Shown here: in pieces, positions 45,671 to 58,700 of the stretch
Position numbering within the stretch: the stretch's first letter is position 1
Layout: every line of letters starts with the position of its first letter
From: Paratinospora sagittata
Lineage: Eukaryota; Streptophyta; Magnoliopsida; Ranunculales; Menispermaceae
Reading direction: 5' to 3'
Assembly: GCA_035771175.1 (NCBI GenBank)
Contig: CM069595.1
Location: 1,510,056 to 1,574,055 of the forward strand
Length of the DNA stretch: 64,000 nt
The notes under the pieces: generated by a model
What the model was told of the DNA's origin: nothing
Databases searched by the model: none
The model's input: the letters and a program-made list of their open reading frames with translations, nothing else
Made by a program: the position numbers and the translations under genes

Positions 45671-46640
45671 CATGATAAATAGTTAATTCAATGAATTAAA
45701 TCTAAAAAAAACAAAATTTTTGAACTGTTCATTCAGAGAGTACCGAACAAAAACATTCGGTTCGGTTGGGGATAACCGAACCTAAAGTATTAGGTTTGGT
45801 TGTCCGGCCCCAACCGAACCAATCACGATCGATTTGGAATCGCAGGTCCGAACCGATCTAGATTCCATGATGCACCTACTCCGGGTTCCTCCCACTTTCA
45901 ACGTCGTTTTTCGCGAAAAAAAACACCAAAACATTCTATTTCACGTAATCTAAATACTAAATATGATAAAAAAAAATAACAAATCTCTTACCGATTTAGT
46001 GATTTTTGCCCTCAAAATTTTGAATCTCAAACGATGCAATGTCACCGTGCACGAAGCAAAACCACCATTTTTTTTTTCACTAAATAGGGGATTATAGCAA
46101 CGAAGCAAAATGTTTTTGTAGTGATTTAGGGTTTTAGGTGTTAAAAATTTGAAAAAAATAAAGAGGGAGTTGAATAAATTGTTTTGAAAATAGTTAAAAC
46201 GTGAGAGAAAATGAGAAAGATGTTTTAGGAAGTGGGTAGGGATAGCAGTCTTTTAAAATTTGTGGTAACAATAAAAAGTGGTAGAAAGAGAGTGTTTTTA
46301 TAATTTAACTAGCTGTCCGCTTCCAAAAAATGCTACCGGGCTTGTAAAAGGAAAAAAAAAAAATTGTAACACAACTTTTACCACGCGACGGGTCACGTGA
46401 GTCTTAAATGAAAATCCCTCTTCTTCCAAATCGACGACTTTCGACAGACGGCAAAAAACAAAAAAACGAAAAACCTATGGATCTGTTATTAGTAGCTATC
46501 GCGTTCTCCGGCGACTCTTGAAGGTCACCCGGGCACATATTCGATCACCTTAGATATGTAGAAAAGGAGTGCAAATAAGTGGGATAGTGCAACGGAGTCC
46601 TTCTCAATCTATTTGCCGGCCGAAATGAGTGAAAAAGTCG
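45671..46640. other. PIG-O upstream region with PMD-linked repeat
   Basis: 45,755-45,860 carries inverted ACCGAAC motifs like 3,440-3,670. The rest is AT-rich until about 46,430, where the PIG-O leader probably begins. No clear TATA box was assigned. Confidence 0.4.
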
Positions 46641-46760
46641 CTAAAGAATGCAACAGAATCATTCACAGTCGACCGTGACCGTGGCAGTGTCGAAAGCAAA
46701 TGCCCATAATTTAAGTGCGTTTCTCTCATCCATTCCGATTCCAAATCGTTGGTTTAAAGA

Positions 46761-49700
46761 ATGGCAGTATCTAAGAAATGGCGACTTATATGGCCCTTCT
46801 TCCTCATTCTCATTCTTCACTCCCTCGCCATTTTATTCTTTACACGAGGGTTTCTTCTCACAAGGACTGAACTCTCCACTTTCAGCCACTGTTCCGATGT
46901 TTCTCAAGCTCCCTGCTTAAATCGAAATCTCAATGCTACTACTCATGATCAAGGTGGTTGTTGGACCAAACCAGCCATCGATCGTCTTGTCGTTATTGTT
47001 CTCGATGCTTTGAGGTGAGCTTTCCATCAATTTCTCATCAATCTACGTTTTCGCTAAAACAGCTTCCTTTCTAATTCCTTACTTGACTGAGATCACCCGA
47101 CATATCTTTCAATTTTGACGCTTTTAGCATATATCAGCTAATTCTGCGTGGAATTGCCGAGATTAATTTAAGAATCACATCTTTGTTGTTTGGGTTGCAG
47201 GTTCGATTTTCTCGCGCCTAGTGCTTTCTTCAATGGTTAGCATAATCATCATGGACACAATATTCTGTTCTGTACGACTAAAACTTGTATATAATATTCT
47301 TTTAATCTTTTTGGTTGTACAAGGTAAAATTGGTAAACCTGTTTATACCTTAAATTCTTCTTAGAATGGGAAAGTAATCACTTGCTTGCATTTCTTCATA
47401 GAGAAAAAGCCATGGATGGACAAATTGCAAGTGCTGCAGAAGCTGGCTATGGACAACTCATCATCGGCTAGAATTTTCAAGGCTATTGCAGATCCGCCTA
47501 CTACCAGTTTACAACGCCTGAAGGTGAATGGAACCCTGCTTTCAATGCAGTAATCTGGATTTCCTTGCTTCCTTCATCATCATTTACAAAATTTAGAAGC
47601 TGCTTCATTTGCTGTTTTGCTAAATTCTTCTTTTGCATTGCTTGCCTCTACTTTTGTCTGTTTGACCGGTTAATGTATCTTTTCCCCGTTCTTTTTTTTT
47701 TTTTTTATAAAAATCCTCCAATAGTTGGGAGCAGGTTTGGGGGGGGATGCTCATATGATCTAGGAGTAATGAGCTATACAAATATGGAAAAATTGCCTGG
47801 GATGGTTTACGGATTCTACGAAAATGGTTCGTGTGAATGCGTGCTCAGGAGCAGTATGACCGTTCCAAATTAGTAAAAAGAAGGCCAAAGATTGTGGTGA
47901 CCAAGTTAGCAATATATGTATATATATGGTGGCACTTGTTAGATAATTTGAAAGTAATATGATTAGCTATAAATTTTAGAATTGCCAAGTTTTCGTAATA
48001 TAATTTCGTACTGTAGAGATCATCATTACAAGTATTAGCCTCTATAAGATTCTTAATAAGGTCTGAAATGACAAGTTAATAAAATTATAAATTGAATCCC
48101 ATGTGTCTATGGATATTGACTTACATATGTGTGTTTCTATATCCGATTTGTGTAATGTCTATGAATATTATAATTCATTGATTTGAATCTCAATCTGAAT
48201 CACCCAACTTCCAAACGATTCAATTGCGGTTCATGATTCTTATAACTATATCAGCAACTAGAGGTCTTGTTTCTTAATTGAGAGAGAAGAATTAGATCTC
48301 AATTAGTTGAAGCTTGATTTTGGAATTTTGTTAAGGTTCTAATATTATAGTAGTTAGCTGAATATTGGTGGAGTAAGTTATTATATTTGTATATTGGACC
48401 TTGGTATTTTTCCCTCACCCTTCTTTTTGTCTTTTGACGTCAATTATTGATTTTTTTGTAAGTATAGTTTTTCTTTTTACAGAAATGATGTGCTTTCGCT
48501 TGGATTGTTTTAGGGTTTGACAACTGGTGGACTTCCAACATTCATTGATATAGGCAATAGTTTTGGTGCTCCAGCCATCATTGAAGATAATCTGATGTAC
48601 CAGGTAATGGTCTGTTGCATGGGGTCTGCTTATGTTAGGTTAGTCGTTTGCAGTTAATTTATGTAGGTCACAAGCTGTTTTTTTTATTTTTAAAATTTTA
48701 AATTTCCTTTTCTTTTAATTGTTTTCTTTATCTTATATGTGGTTGCTGTATTTTTGTTCTGAAATTTGTAGTTGGTTAAAAACAAAAAACGTGTCTTCAT
48801 GATGGGGGACGACACCTGGGAGCAGTTATTTCCAAATCATTTTGAAAGATCTTTTCCCTTCCCTTCCTTTAATGTTAAAGATCTTGACACAGTATGCTTT
48901 CCTTCTTAGTTTGATTGACTCTTTGACCTTTGTTTACCTTTTTTTTTGGACTTTCTTTTTGGTATCTTGTTGAAATTGTTCCTAGTTTTGTCCTGCAGGT
49001 GGATAATGGTTGTGTTCAACATTTGCTTCCATCTTTGTATGAGGACAATTGGGATGTTCTTATTGCTCATTTTCTTGGTGTGGTATGTTTTGTGTTACAT
49101 TTAGCAAGCTGCTTAAGACATCCTTTTGGTTATACCTTTATCCTGTGGTTTTGATCCCAAATCTTTTTACTGAATGATTATAGTATCGCTCAAGAAAAGC
49201 AATGTGCTTTTCATTGCTTTGTTCATTAACGTTAATCTCAACATGAGAAAACGCTTTTCCAACAGTATAAAATTTACAAGATTGGCTACATGAATCCACC
49301 TCCTTCACTCTGCTCCATCAAGTTCTAAATTTACAATTATATTATAAGTAGTTATATATTTCTTAATTATCTTTTGTACATATTGTTTTAGGTCTTCCTC
49401 TTTTTCTATTATTATTATTAATTTCCAATATCTCATTATTCCTAACTATTGCATCTAATGGCTTTCTTTTATGTGTATTAATCATCGTAATTTATTCTGT
49501 CACATTTTATTTCAAATTGGAGCTACGCCTACCCTTTCTTGAATGTGTTTGGCTTTAATTTTGTTTGTAATTTTATCACATATTTATCTTAATATTCACA
49601 TTTTTGTATTGTTTCTTTATTGCCCAATGTTTTGTTCCATAAAACATGACTAGCTTAATACTAGTCTTGCAAAATTTTCTGTTCGACTTTTTTTTTTTTT

Positions 49701-52700
49701 TGACAAGAAACAAAGTTTGTATTGTATTAACTATGTATGATGTACATCAAAATTTACATGCAGATATCTAGTCCAATTCTATATTTCGAAACTATCCAAA
49801 ATGGGGTTCCATCCCCTCAACCAATCCCCCAAAGAAAAACCCCTAGCTAGCTTATTAGCACTAACCCAAAGTGAGGCCAAGAAAAAAGAATTTTCCCAAA
49901 CAATCCCCATTTCCTTTTCTTGGTTTTTAAAAATGCCCATATTCCTCTCTTTCCAAATGAACCAAATTACAACAAAAACAACCACCCGTCAGTAGTCTCT
50001 CAAACGCCTCGGTAGACTATTTTCATTAGGATATGCCCATAGGTTAGCCTCATTAGGTAGCCTCTCCAATTGATGTATGGCTTTCCACCTCCCCCACACA
50101 CCTTTGGTGAACTCACAGTCAACGAATATATGTTGACTTGATTCCCCGTGTTTCCTACATAAACAAAAGCAATTTGGGGATAGAGTCCAACTCTTGAAAC
50201 TTCTTTGGAGGATATCCGCACAATTTAACCTGTCATGAACAATAGTCCATCCCAAATATTTGACTTTTGAAGTAACATGAGTTTTCCAGATGAAATCATG
50301 TGGAAAATGGACTATAGGTGAAATAGGATCAGGGGAAGAACATAGATGATGAAGGAAAGTTCTCCCCTGTGGCTTCAATAGGCCAAGACACTCTATCGCT
50401 CTCATTGGATAGATGAGCACCCACAAGAAGTTCAAGAAGGGATGAGGCTTCAACACATTCTCTATCGGAGGGATTCTTTCTAAGGTGGAGACACCAAGAA
50501 GGCCTACCCCCTCGTTGCTCTCCCTAGAAATCATAAAGTCATAGATAGGATGACGTCTCTCCCGTTCTCTCTCTTAGTGAGCCTGAATACCTAAATATGT
50601 AAAGGTTTTTTTTTCACTCTTACATTAATCATGCAACTTTTTTGTTTTATTTATTTATTTTTTACTTTTTATATTTTTATTTACTTTTTTTTTTTATCTT
50701 CTTTAAATTCTTGATTGTCTAAGGCATCTGACTTTTCATTGTTAAAGTGAATAAAATCAGAGATCATCACTGAAATTAGAAATGAACCATATGCTAAAAT
50801 TGCTCAAGATTGGAATTTCTTGACTTAGAGTTTAGCTTTGGTAAACTTTTATACCATTGATGGTCCTTTATGCTCTTCGTTATCCTGTGGTCATGTTGCG
50901 AATTTTATTTATATTAGAAAATTCAAAATTTTCCCCCAAGTGAACAGGTCTCTCAAGTAATAAAGAGTGAGAAAGAGTATCGTCCCTTAAGGATTTAATT
51001 CATTAAGTACTGAAATTGATTAAATCTAACTATATTTGGAAACCAAAAATGTGACTTAATAACTAATGAAAATGAAAATCTGTTTCTTTGAGTTGGGAAC
51101 GTGGCTAACAGACTTTGTTTATCGTTCCCAACCACAGGAGAGTGTGCAATTGAGCAAGACGACGAAACTTCTGTAAGAGCCACAGAGGCCGGTTTCCCGA
51201 TCTTCGATGAGTGTGGCTTCTCGGTCTCCGACGAGAGCGGCTACACGATCTCTGATGAGGCCTGCTCAGGCGGATGAAGGCAAGGATGAATCATTTGTCG
51301 AGAGAGTTTGAATCGCCGCCATTGCCAGGCAATGGCTTCAGGAGGGAATAACGCGTGGTGCTGTCATTCAGGACGGTGACGTGCAAGTACAGTGGAGGGA
51401 TGAAATTGCGACAAGTGGATTGCCACCACTGTGCTCCATTAGTCAGATAGACGAAGCGTCTAGGGAGCTGGTTCGTGGACCCTCATAGGGTAGTGGGCCC
51501 GGGGTTAATGTAGTTGCTTGTGTTGTGACATCTGGCCCAACGTCGAAGGGGCCCAACGACATGACGGGTTGGGTTGGCGATGGCAGTTTCAAGCATTGAG
51601 GGCTTTACTTGGGCCCAATTGCAGATCGCGGCTGCCACTAAGATCTAGGATCTAAGGCCTGTATTCAGACCCATGAAGCTGGTTTCTTAAGTGAGACGTC
51701 AGGCCAACGGTTAATGGCTAGTGCGGGGGCCTTTTTGCTGCTTCATAAAGAACGGACCATGGAATTGGAAAAGGAAGATCGACTTTGTTTGGGGGAAATG
51801 AATGGCAGCCTTAAAGTCTATAAGAGACGTAAGGGGAAGGATGAGAAGTTATTCAGGTAGGTTTTTGCTCCGAAGGAGTTGGTGGTGTTTGAAATATCTA
51901 CGGGGAGTTGCAATGGGAATCAAATCAAGGTGCTTGAGGGACGTTGGTTCCGAAGACGATCAAGTTTTGGATTCCCTGGCGGTTGACTCCTCTCATTATG
52001 AGAGCAACTCATCTGATGATGAAGCCGGGTCCGAGGGTGGCCGGAACAACGCAAAATTGGCGGATGTTGATTGTTTCAATGGTTATGGCCATGGCAAACG
52101 ACTTCCCATGTAGAAGGTACGTAACCAAGAATTTTATTTTGATGGTGATTTGGCTTTCCATCCTCCCCTTTCTCCTCTTCCCTATTCTGCTCCCACCTCA
52201 GTACCAACGAGTCAGGGTCAACCACAATTGCCCCAAATCTCTACCTAGAATGCCCAGACCTTTCCATCAGGTCCCAGCATCCCGACGGTGTGTAATGGCG
52301 AGCATGAACAACATGGTAATGGAGGAGTTTTTGGGCTTGGTGGGGGGACTGTTCCACCGCCACGACTAGCAGAAGTGGGCCAACAGACTGGCTAGTGTCA
52401 GTTATTGAAGGAGGAAGCCATTGAATTCCTTCGAAGGATGACACTTCTCCTTGTTGATTTGGATTGCGACAATCAGGTCATCCCAGATGTGGTGTAGTTA
52501 CCATCACTTTGTGTGGTCTTGAAGGGTTTTTTTATAGTGTTTTAATGAAGATTCTCGCATGGAACATCCGGGGTTGTGGTTTGAAAGACAAGAGGCGAAT
52601 GATAAAGAGGTCTATTGGGAAGATCAGTTCTGATTTTATTATCCTTCAGGAGGTTAAACGACAGAAAGTGGATAAGATTTGATTGGCTCACTGTGGCAGT

Positions 52701-55700
52701 CCAGATTTAAGGATTGGGTTTTCCTCCCTGCGGTTGAATTTGCTGGTGGTTTACTTTTGGCTTGGGACCCCAAAAAGGTCGAGGTCTCTAAAAGGCTTAT
52801 TGAGGAGTTCTCGGTGTCTGTGAAGGTTGATGGTGGGGAGGGTGACGGGTGGTGGTTGTCAGGTGTGTATGGGCCAAATGATAGAAGAATCAGATGTTTG
52901 TTTTGTGATGAACTGGTGGGGCTTAGTAACATGTGGTACGAGGTGGTGTGTGGGTGGAGACTTTAATGTTGTTCGTACTCTTGCCGAGAAGCTAAATAAT
53001 GATAGGATCTCTCGAAGTATGAAGGTCTTCGATGTCCTAATAAGGGACCTTGAGCATGTTGATCCTCCTCTACTTAATGGAAATTTCACTTGGTCCAATT
53101 TTCGAAGACAACCAGTGTGTTGCAAGCTGGACAAATTTCTATTCTGGGTGGGATGGGAGGAGTTATTTCCCCTTCACAGACTGGAAGTGGGGGGAAGGTT
53201 CGTCTTAGATCATTGGCTAGTTACCATTGACACTTCTAGATCCAAATGGGGGCCAATAGCCGATTGATTGATCATCCTGAGTTTAAAAATCGGGTTGAGG
53301 GTTGGTGGAGGGAGGGGTCTTCGCTATGGTGGGAAGGATATAAGTTCATGCAGATGGTTAAGTATGTGAAGTCCAAATTGCATGAATGGGGTAAGGAGAT
53401 AATTGGGTGGGATGTTTTGAAGAGGAAGGAATTAGAAGGTTTAGTTTTGGAGCTTGATAAAAAAGAAGGGGGGCCAGAATGGAATGAGGTGTTGGCCGAA
53501 ACAGGGCGATTGCTAAAATTGAACTGTGGAAGCTTTGTTTGAATGAAGATAGGGCTGCTATCCTCAAGTCTAGGGTTCGGTGGTTCAAGGAGGGCGACGC
53601 CAATTCCAAGTTTTTTCATAGAATCATGTCTGGTAGAAGAGCTATTAATACCATTTTGAGACTGGAGAGGGACGACGGGTCAGTCTTAGAAGGGGAAGAT
53701 GAGATTGTGGCTGAGATTATTGGCCACTTTCGCGGTGTCTTTTGTCTTTTCTATAGGTGAGAGCTGTGTTTGGGGTGTGGATGTTATTGAGTGGTGGCTT
53801 ATCAAGGAGGTGGAGATGGATGAGATTGAACAACCTTTTGACATGGAGGAGGTGAAACAAGCGGTGTTTTGAGTGTGTGGGGTCCAAGGCTCTAGGGTCG
53901 GAAGGTATGACCATGTGCTTTTTTCAAAATTGTTGGGACATTGTTAAGGATGATCTCATGAAGGTTGTGGTGGAGTTCTTTCATAATGGGATCATCAATG
54001 GATGTACTAATGAAACGTACATTTGCCTGATTCCTAAAAAGACTATGTCCAGAAGGGTGGCAGAGTTCAGGCCTATCAGTCTTACCACATGCAAGGTACG
54101 AAACTTCGATTTCGCCCTAAACTTCGACCTTCAAAAATCAGAATTAATTCGGAGAAGTTTAATTCGACATGGAGAATTTTTATAAAAATTTGCTAAATTA
54201 GAGAAGTTTAGAGAATTTTTGCATATATGCTTAAATATCTAAATTTATTGTAGTATAAGCTAAAAACTAATATAAATAGACACTTTTAATACATAAAAAT
54301 ATCAATAAGCAACCTAACAAAATCAATCTTGTTAAGTGAGTTGATGAATTTGAATGTGTTGTTTATTAATCTTGTTTCATAAGAGTTAACTAAAAAAAGA
54401 TGACTTTAGGAAATCTTTTAATTTATTTTTCAGTTTTTATCTTATTTCGACTTTAACTATTTATTTATTTTGCTTCTTTTTTTTTTGGTAAAGCATATCC
54501 CATAAACTACATAATTTGTTAACTTGTTAAATTATTTTTTAAAATTTATATTGCTATGTTGGTTGATGAAGTTGAAAATAATACATAATTATTAGTGTTT
54601 TTTTGTTTTTTATTGATGAAGTAACATCTTTTTTACTTCTCTGTCTAATTTCATCGAATTTTGTCGAATTTTTGCTCGAATTTTTGCATTTTTTTATTGA
54701 AAAACTAAACTTTTGTTGAAGTTTATCGAATTTCGTCGAAGTTGTCGAAGTTTATCGAATTATTTAGTGAATTTTTGCATTTTTTATTTTACATCCCACT
54801 TTTCGCTTCGATGGTAAAAAAACCGAAAAAATTTGGCTAATTTCGCCGAAATTCGGCTAATTTTTAGTCCTTGACCACATGCTTATACAAGATCATATCA
54901 AAGGTGTTGTGTCAGGACCCCTTCACAAACCCCTCAGGGCATCCTGACCGGCAAAAAAATCTAACCATCCTATCACCCATAGGACAATTAGATCCCTGTT
55001 AAGCCTTAACCGAGACTCCAGCAGAGTCTTCCCTATAAACAGAACCTCTTACACAAATCCAATTCTCCTGATAATCTATCCAACACAAATGTTTATATAT
55101 CATCCACATCCATCAAAATATATCATCATTCAGTCTATTAAATTTCAACCCTTTTAACATCTAACAATATTTATCTATCCAATACATCCATCTATTAATT
55201 ACAGCCATCTACTTAGTTATACATGTGGGGTATTATATATATATATATTTAAAATCAAAAGATCAAAATACATGTATACTATTACCGAACCTACATCGAA
55301 AACACTCTTCTGGCAAGACACTCCTATTTCACTGATAAACTATTCCCTTGCCCTTCTCTGTTGCTGAAGAACCTGAAAAATTTGGGAATAGGTGGTGCCC
55401 AGTGGAATAGAGTTCAATAATGTCATCATTCATTCATCTAAAATTCATGTATGGATGCTCAATGTCATGCAAGAAACAAATGCAGTTTCACATACATATC
55501 ATAATCAAAGCACATATAGCAATGCAATTTAAAATCCATCATCCATCTTTATTCAAGTATTATGACAAGTGTCCCAAGGCTATCTTATACACATAACCAA
55601 TTGTAAAACACTTTCAAGTTGATTACTCAACTTGAGGTCACATATCATCTGTTACAACTTGAATACTTCCGTCAGTGGCAGTGAATGATAACGTCCATTC

Positions 55701-58700
55701 AATGGTCCAACGTAAGTATTCCATGATTTCGTTAGAAGTCTAGCCCGATCTCCCCAAAGGCATAGACTCAATACTGATCACAAAAAACTACGCAGGGGAA
55801 CAATAAATGATGGCTTATATTCAACCAACAAACGATATTAAGACACACCTTTAATTCATAATTAGTAAGTTTATTGGAATAAAAGATTCGATTATTTCCT
55901 TGTAGGGAATTCTCAACCTACTAGGAGAATGTCCAAAATCATCTTTCCCAAGATAAACCAAACCAATAACAAATAAAGGGTTTTCATCCATGTCCACATC
56001 ATGCAATTTTCAAATAAAACATATATGAGTAAAAACAATCCAATATATATATAGGATGACATAAATGAATAGTAAGATTGAAATTCTACTCACAACCAAT
56101 GCCAAAATAGTTTCCATACTGCCACTTCACTCCACACTCCTATTCAAACGTGCACATATCATTTCATTTCATATTAACATCTTTCTCTATTATTTCTTCT
56201 TTCACATAATCTCTAACTCATTATAATTTTCACTCTAACTAATTCATTCAACTAAGTTTTGGCAATTAACTCATTATAATTCATTTCATTATATCATTAT
56301 AATTATTCTAGTCTCCCATACACATGATGGTCAGTCTAAATAATTTCTACCACCCTCTAAAATATTTTCAAAGTGAAAGACAATAGAAATAAGCTTTTTA
56401 ACCTTATTTCTACTAGTCTCCAAGTCCAACGTACTTACTGAAACCATTCAATCGCATACTAAACATACTACTCGATATCCAAAAATCATGATCTTGGTAT
56501 CGAAACGTCTGAAATTCAATCCTCTACGATTCTATGATTTCAAACCGGAATTTCACTGGAGTTTGACATGGTTCCAAAGGCCCCCAATGTCAAATTTGGC
56601 TTCCGGCAGCTGTATCTGCGCCAATATTACACATGAACACAAACAAACTACATATTCGCAATCTACGCGACTATATGAGTGATAAGATATAATTTTACAT
56701 GTTTTCACTTAAAGTGGGTCAAAACCTCATTTTTGAAAACACTACAAAACACCTCCTATAGCAAAAATTAGACTGCTAGAATCATCATACACTACTTAAA
56801 GATTAATTTCACGACGGAAAACAATGAAAATAGCTTACCGGCACCTCGAATTTAGCTGCGAAACGCCGTTCCACCTCCAGTTCTTTTTTCTCGCCCCTTT
56901 CTGTACGCTCCCTTCTTTTTTCTCTAACTTTCTTCTTGTTTTTTTTGTGTCCTTTTTATCTACCAAATAAAACGTTGGTTTAAAACTTAACAAGATGAGC
57001 ATCGACATAATTTTTTTTTCCATGCTTTGCATGCTATCTAATAGACAACTCCCCCACCTAACCTTTATTTAATTATATTTGTTTTTGTTGTGGAGAAGAG
57101 CAAAATCTGTGGGATTTATTTCCTTTAAGGAAAGATGATAATTCTGTGGGATTTACTTCCTTTAAAGTTTATTTCCTTTAAGGATTTATTTCCTTTAAGG
57201 AAATATGATAATTTTAGTAGTCGTTTTATTTAGCAGCTACTAAAATTGTAATTATAGCTATATGTGTGCATAGCCCTGTATGTCTATATATATGGTGTCC
57301 CTCCATTAAGACATCATCAAGAATAAGAAAATATTTCCTCTCTTCTCTCGTGGACGTAGGCCTTGGAGCCGAACCACGTTACATCTTTGTGTCTTTTATT
57401 AGTTTTTAACAGTTTTTTCTCCAACACGGTAAATAAAAGAGGATGGAAGATTAGCATAACTTTGCCATGATTCCATACTTTTCATGCTACATAGTACCCC
57501 ATTCCATAAATCATTTAAACCACTACATGTAATAAACTAATATTATATATTCATAACATAAATACACTCATAAGCAATTTACATCACAAAGCACATACCA
57601 CACAACATATAAAAAATCTTGGGGTCCCATTTTATGAAAATGAGGGTCGTTACATGTTGGCGAATAGGTTGAAGGGCGTTTTGCAGGATACAATTTCTGT
57701 GAGTCAAATGGCCTCTGTACAAGGGCGCCAAATTTTCGATGCGGTTTTAGTTGCTAATGAATTGGTGGAGGATTACAGATCCAAAAATCGATGTGGTTTT
57801 AAGCTCAATTTTGCAAAAGCTTACGACATGGTTAATTGGAATTTTCTTGATTTTGTGTTGAAAATGAAGGGGTTTGGATTGAGATGGAGGAAGTGGATCC
57901 AAGGCTGTCTACGTTCTGTTTTTATCAATGGTCGTCCTCGGGGCAAGATTGTAGGGGAAAGAAGGCTAAGGCAAGGATGTCTGCTCTCTCCTTTCCTTTT
58001 CACTATGGTGGCTAATGTGTTGGCAAAATGTTAGACAAAGCAAAAGAGGCAAGTTTGATTTCGGGGTTCACGGTGGGGTGGGAAAACATTGAGGTCACTC
58101 ATCTACAATTTGCAAATGATACTTTGCTCTTCTTGGAGGGTAGTGAGGGTTGTGTTCATAATGCATCTATGGTCGTTAGGACATTTTGTTGGCTATCTGG
58201 CATGGTTATTAATATGGCTAAGAGCCAGTTGGTAGGTATTAATGCTTGTCATGTGTGGTTGGGTGAAATGGCATGCCAAATTGGGTGTTCCACTTGCTTG
58301 TGGCCTATGAAATATTTGGGCATGCCCCTTGGTGGTAATCCTTCGAAGATGGACTTTTGGGAACCAGTTGTAGCAAAGGTATCTAGAAGGCTTGATGGGT
58401 GGAAGAGAAGTTTTTTTATCGAAAGGGGGAAGACTTACCTTGATAAAGTTCGTTCTGGACGCCCTTTCGACCTATTACCTCTCGGTTTTTAGGATCCCCG
58501 TGAAGGTGGCGGATCAAGTTGAAAAGCTAATGAGAGATTTTCTGGGGGAATGATGATAAGACGCATGGGTCTCACCTTGTGGCATGAAGAATTGTTCAAA
58601 GGAAGCTTGATCAAGGCGACTTGGGCATTGGAAATATCTGTGACAAAAACAAAGCTTTGGTTGGAAAATGGTTATGGAGGTTCTCATATGAGAACGATCA

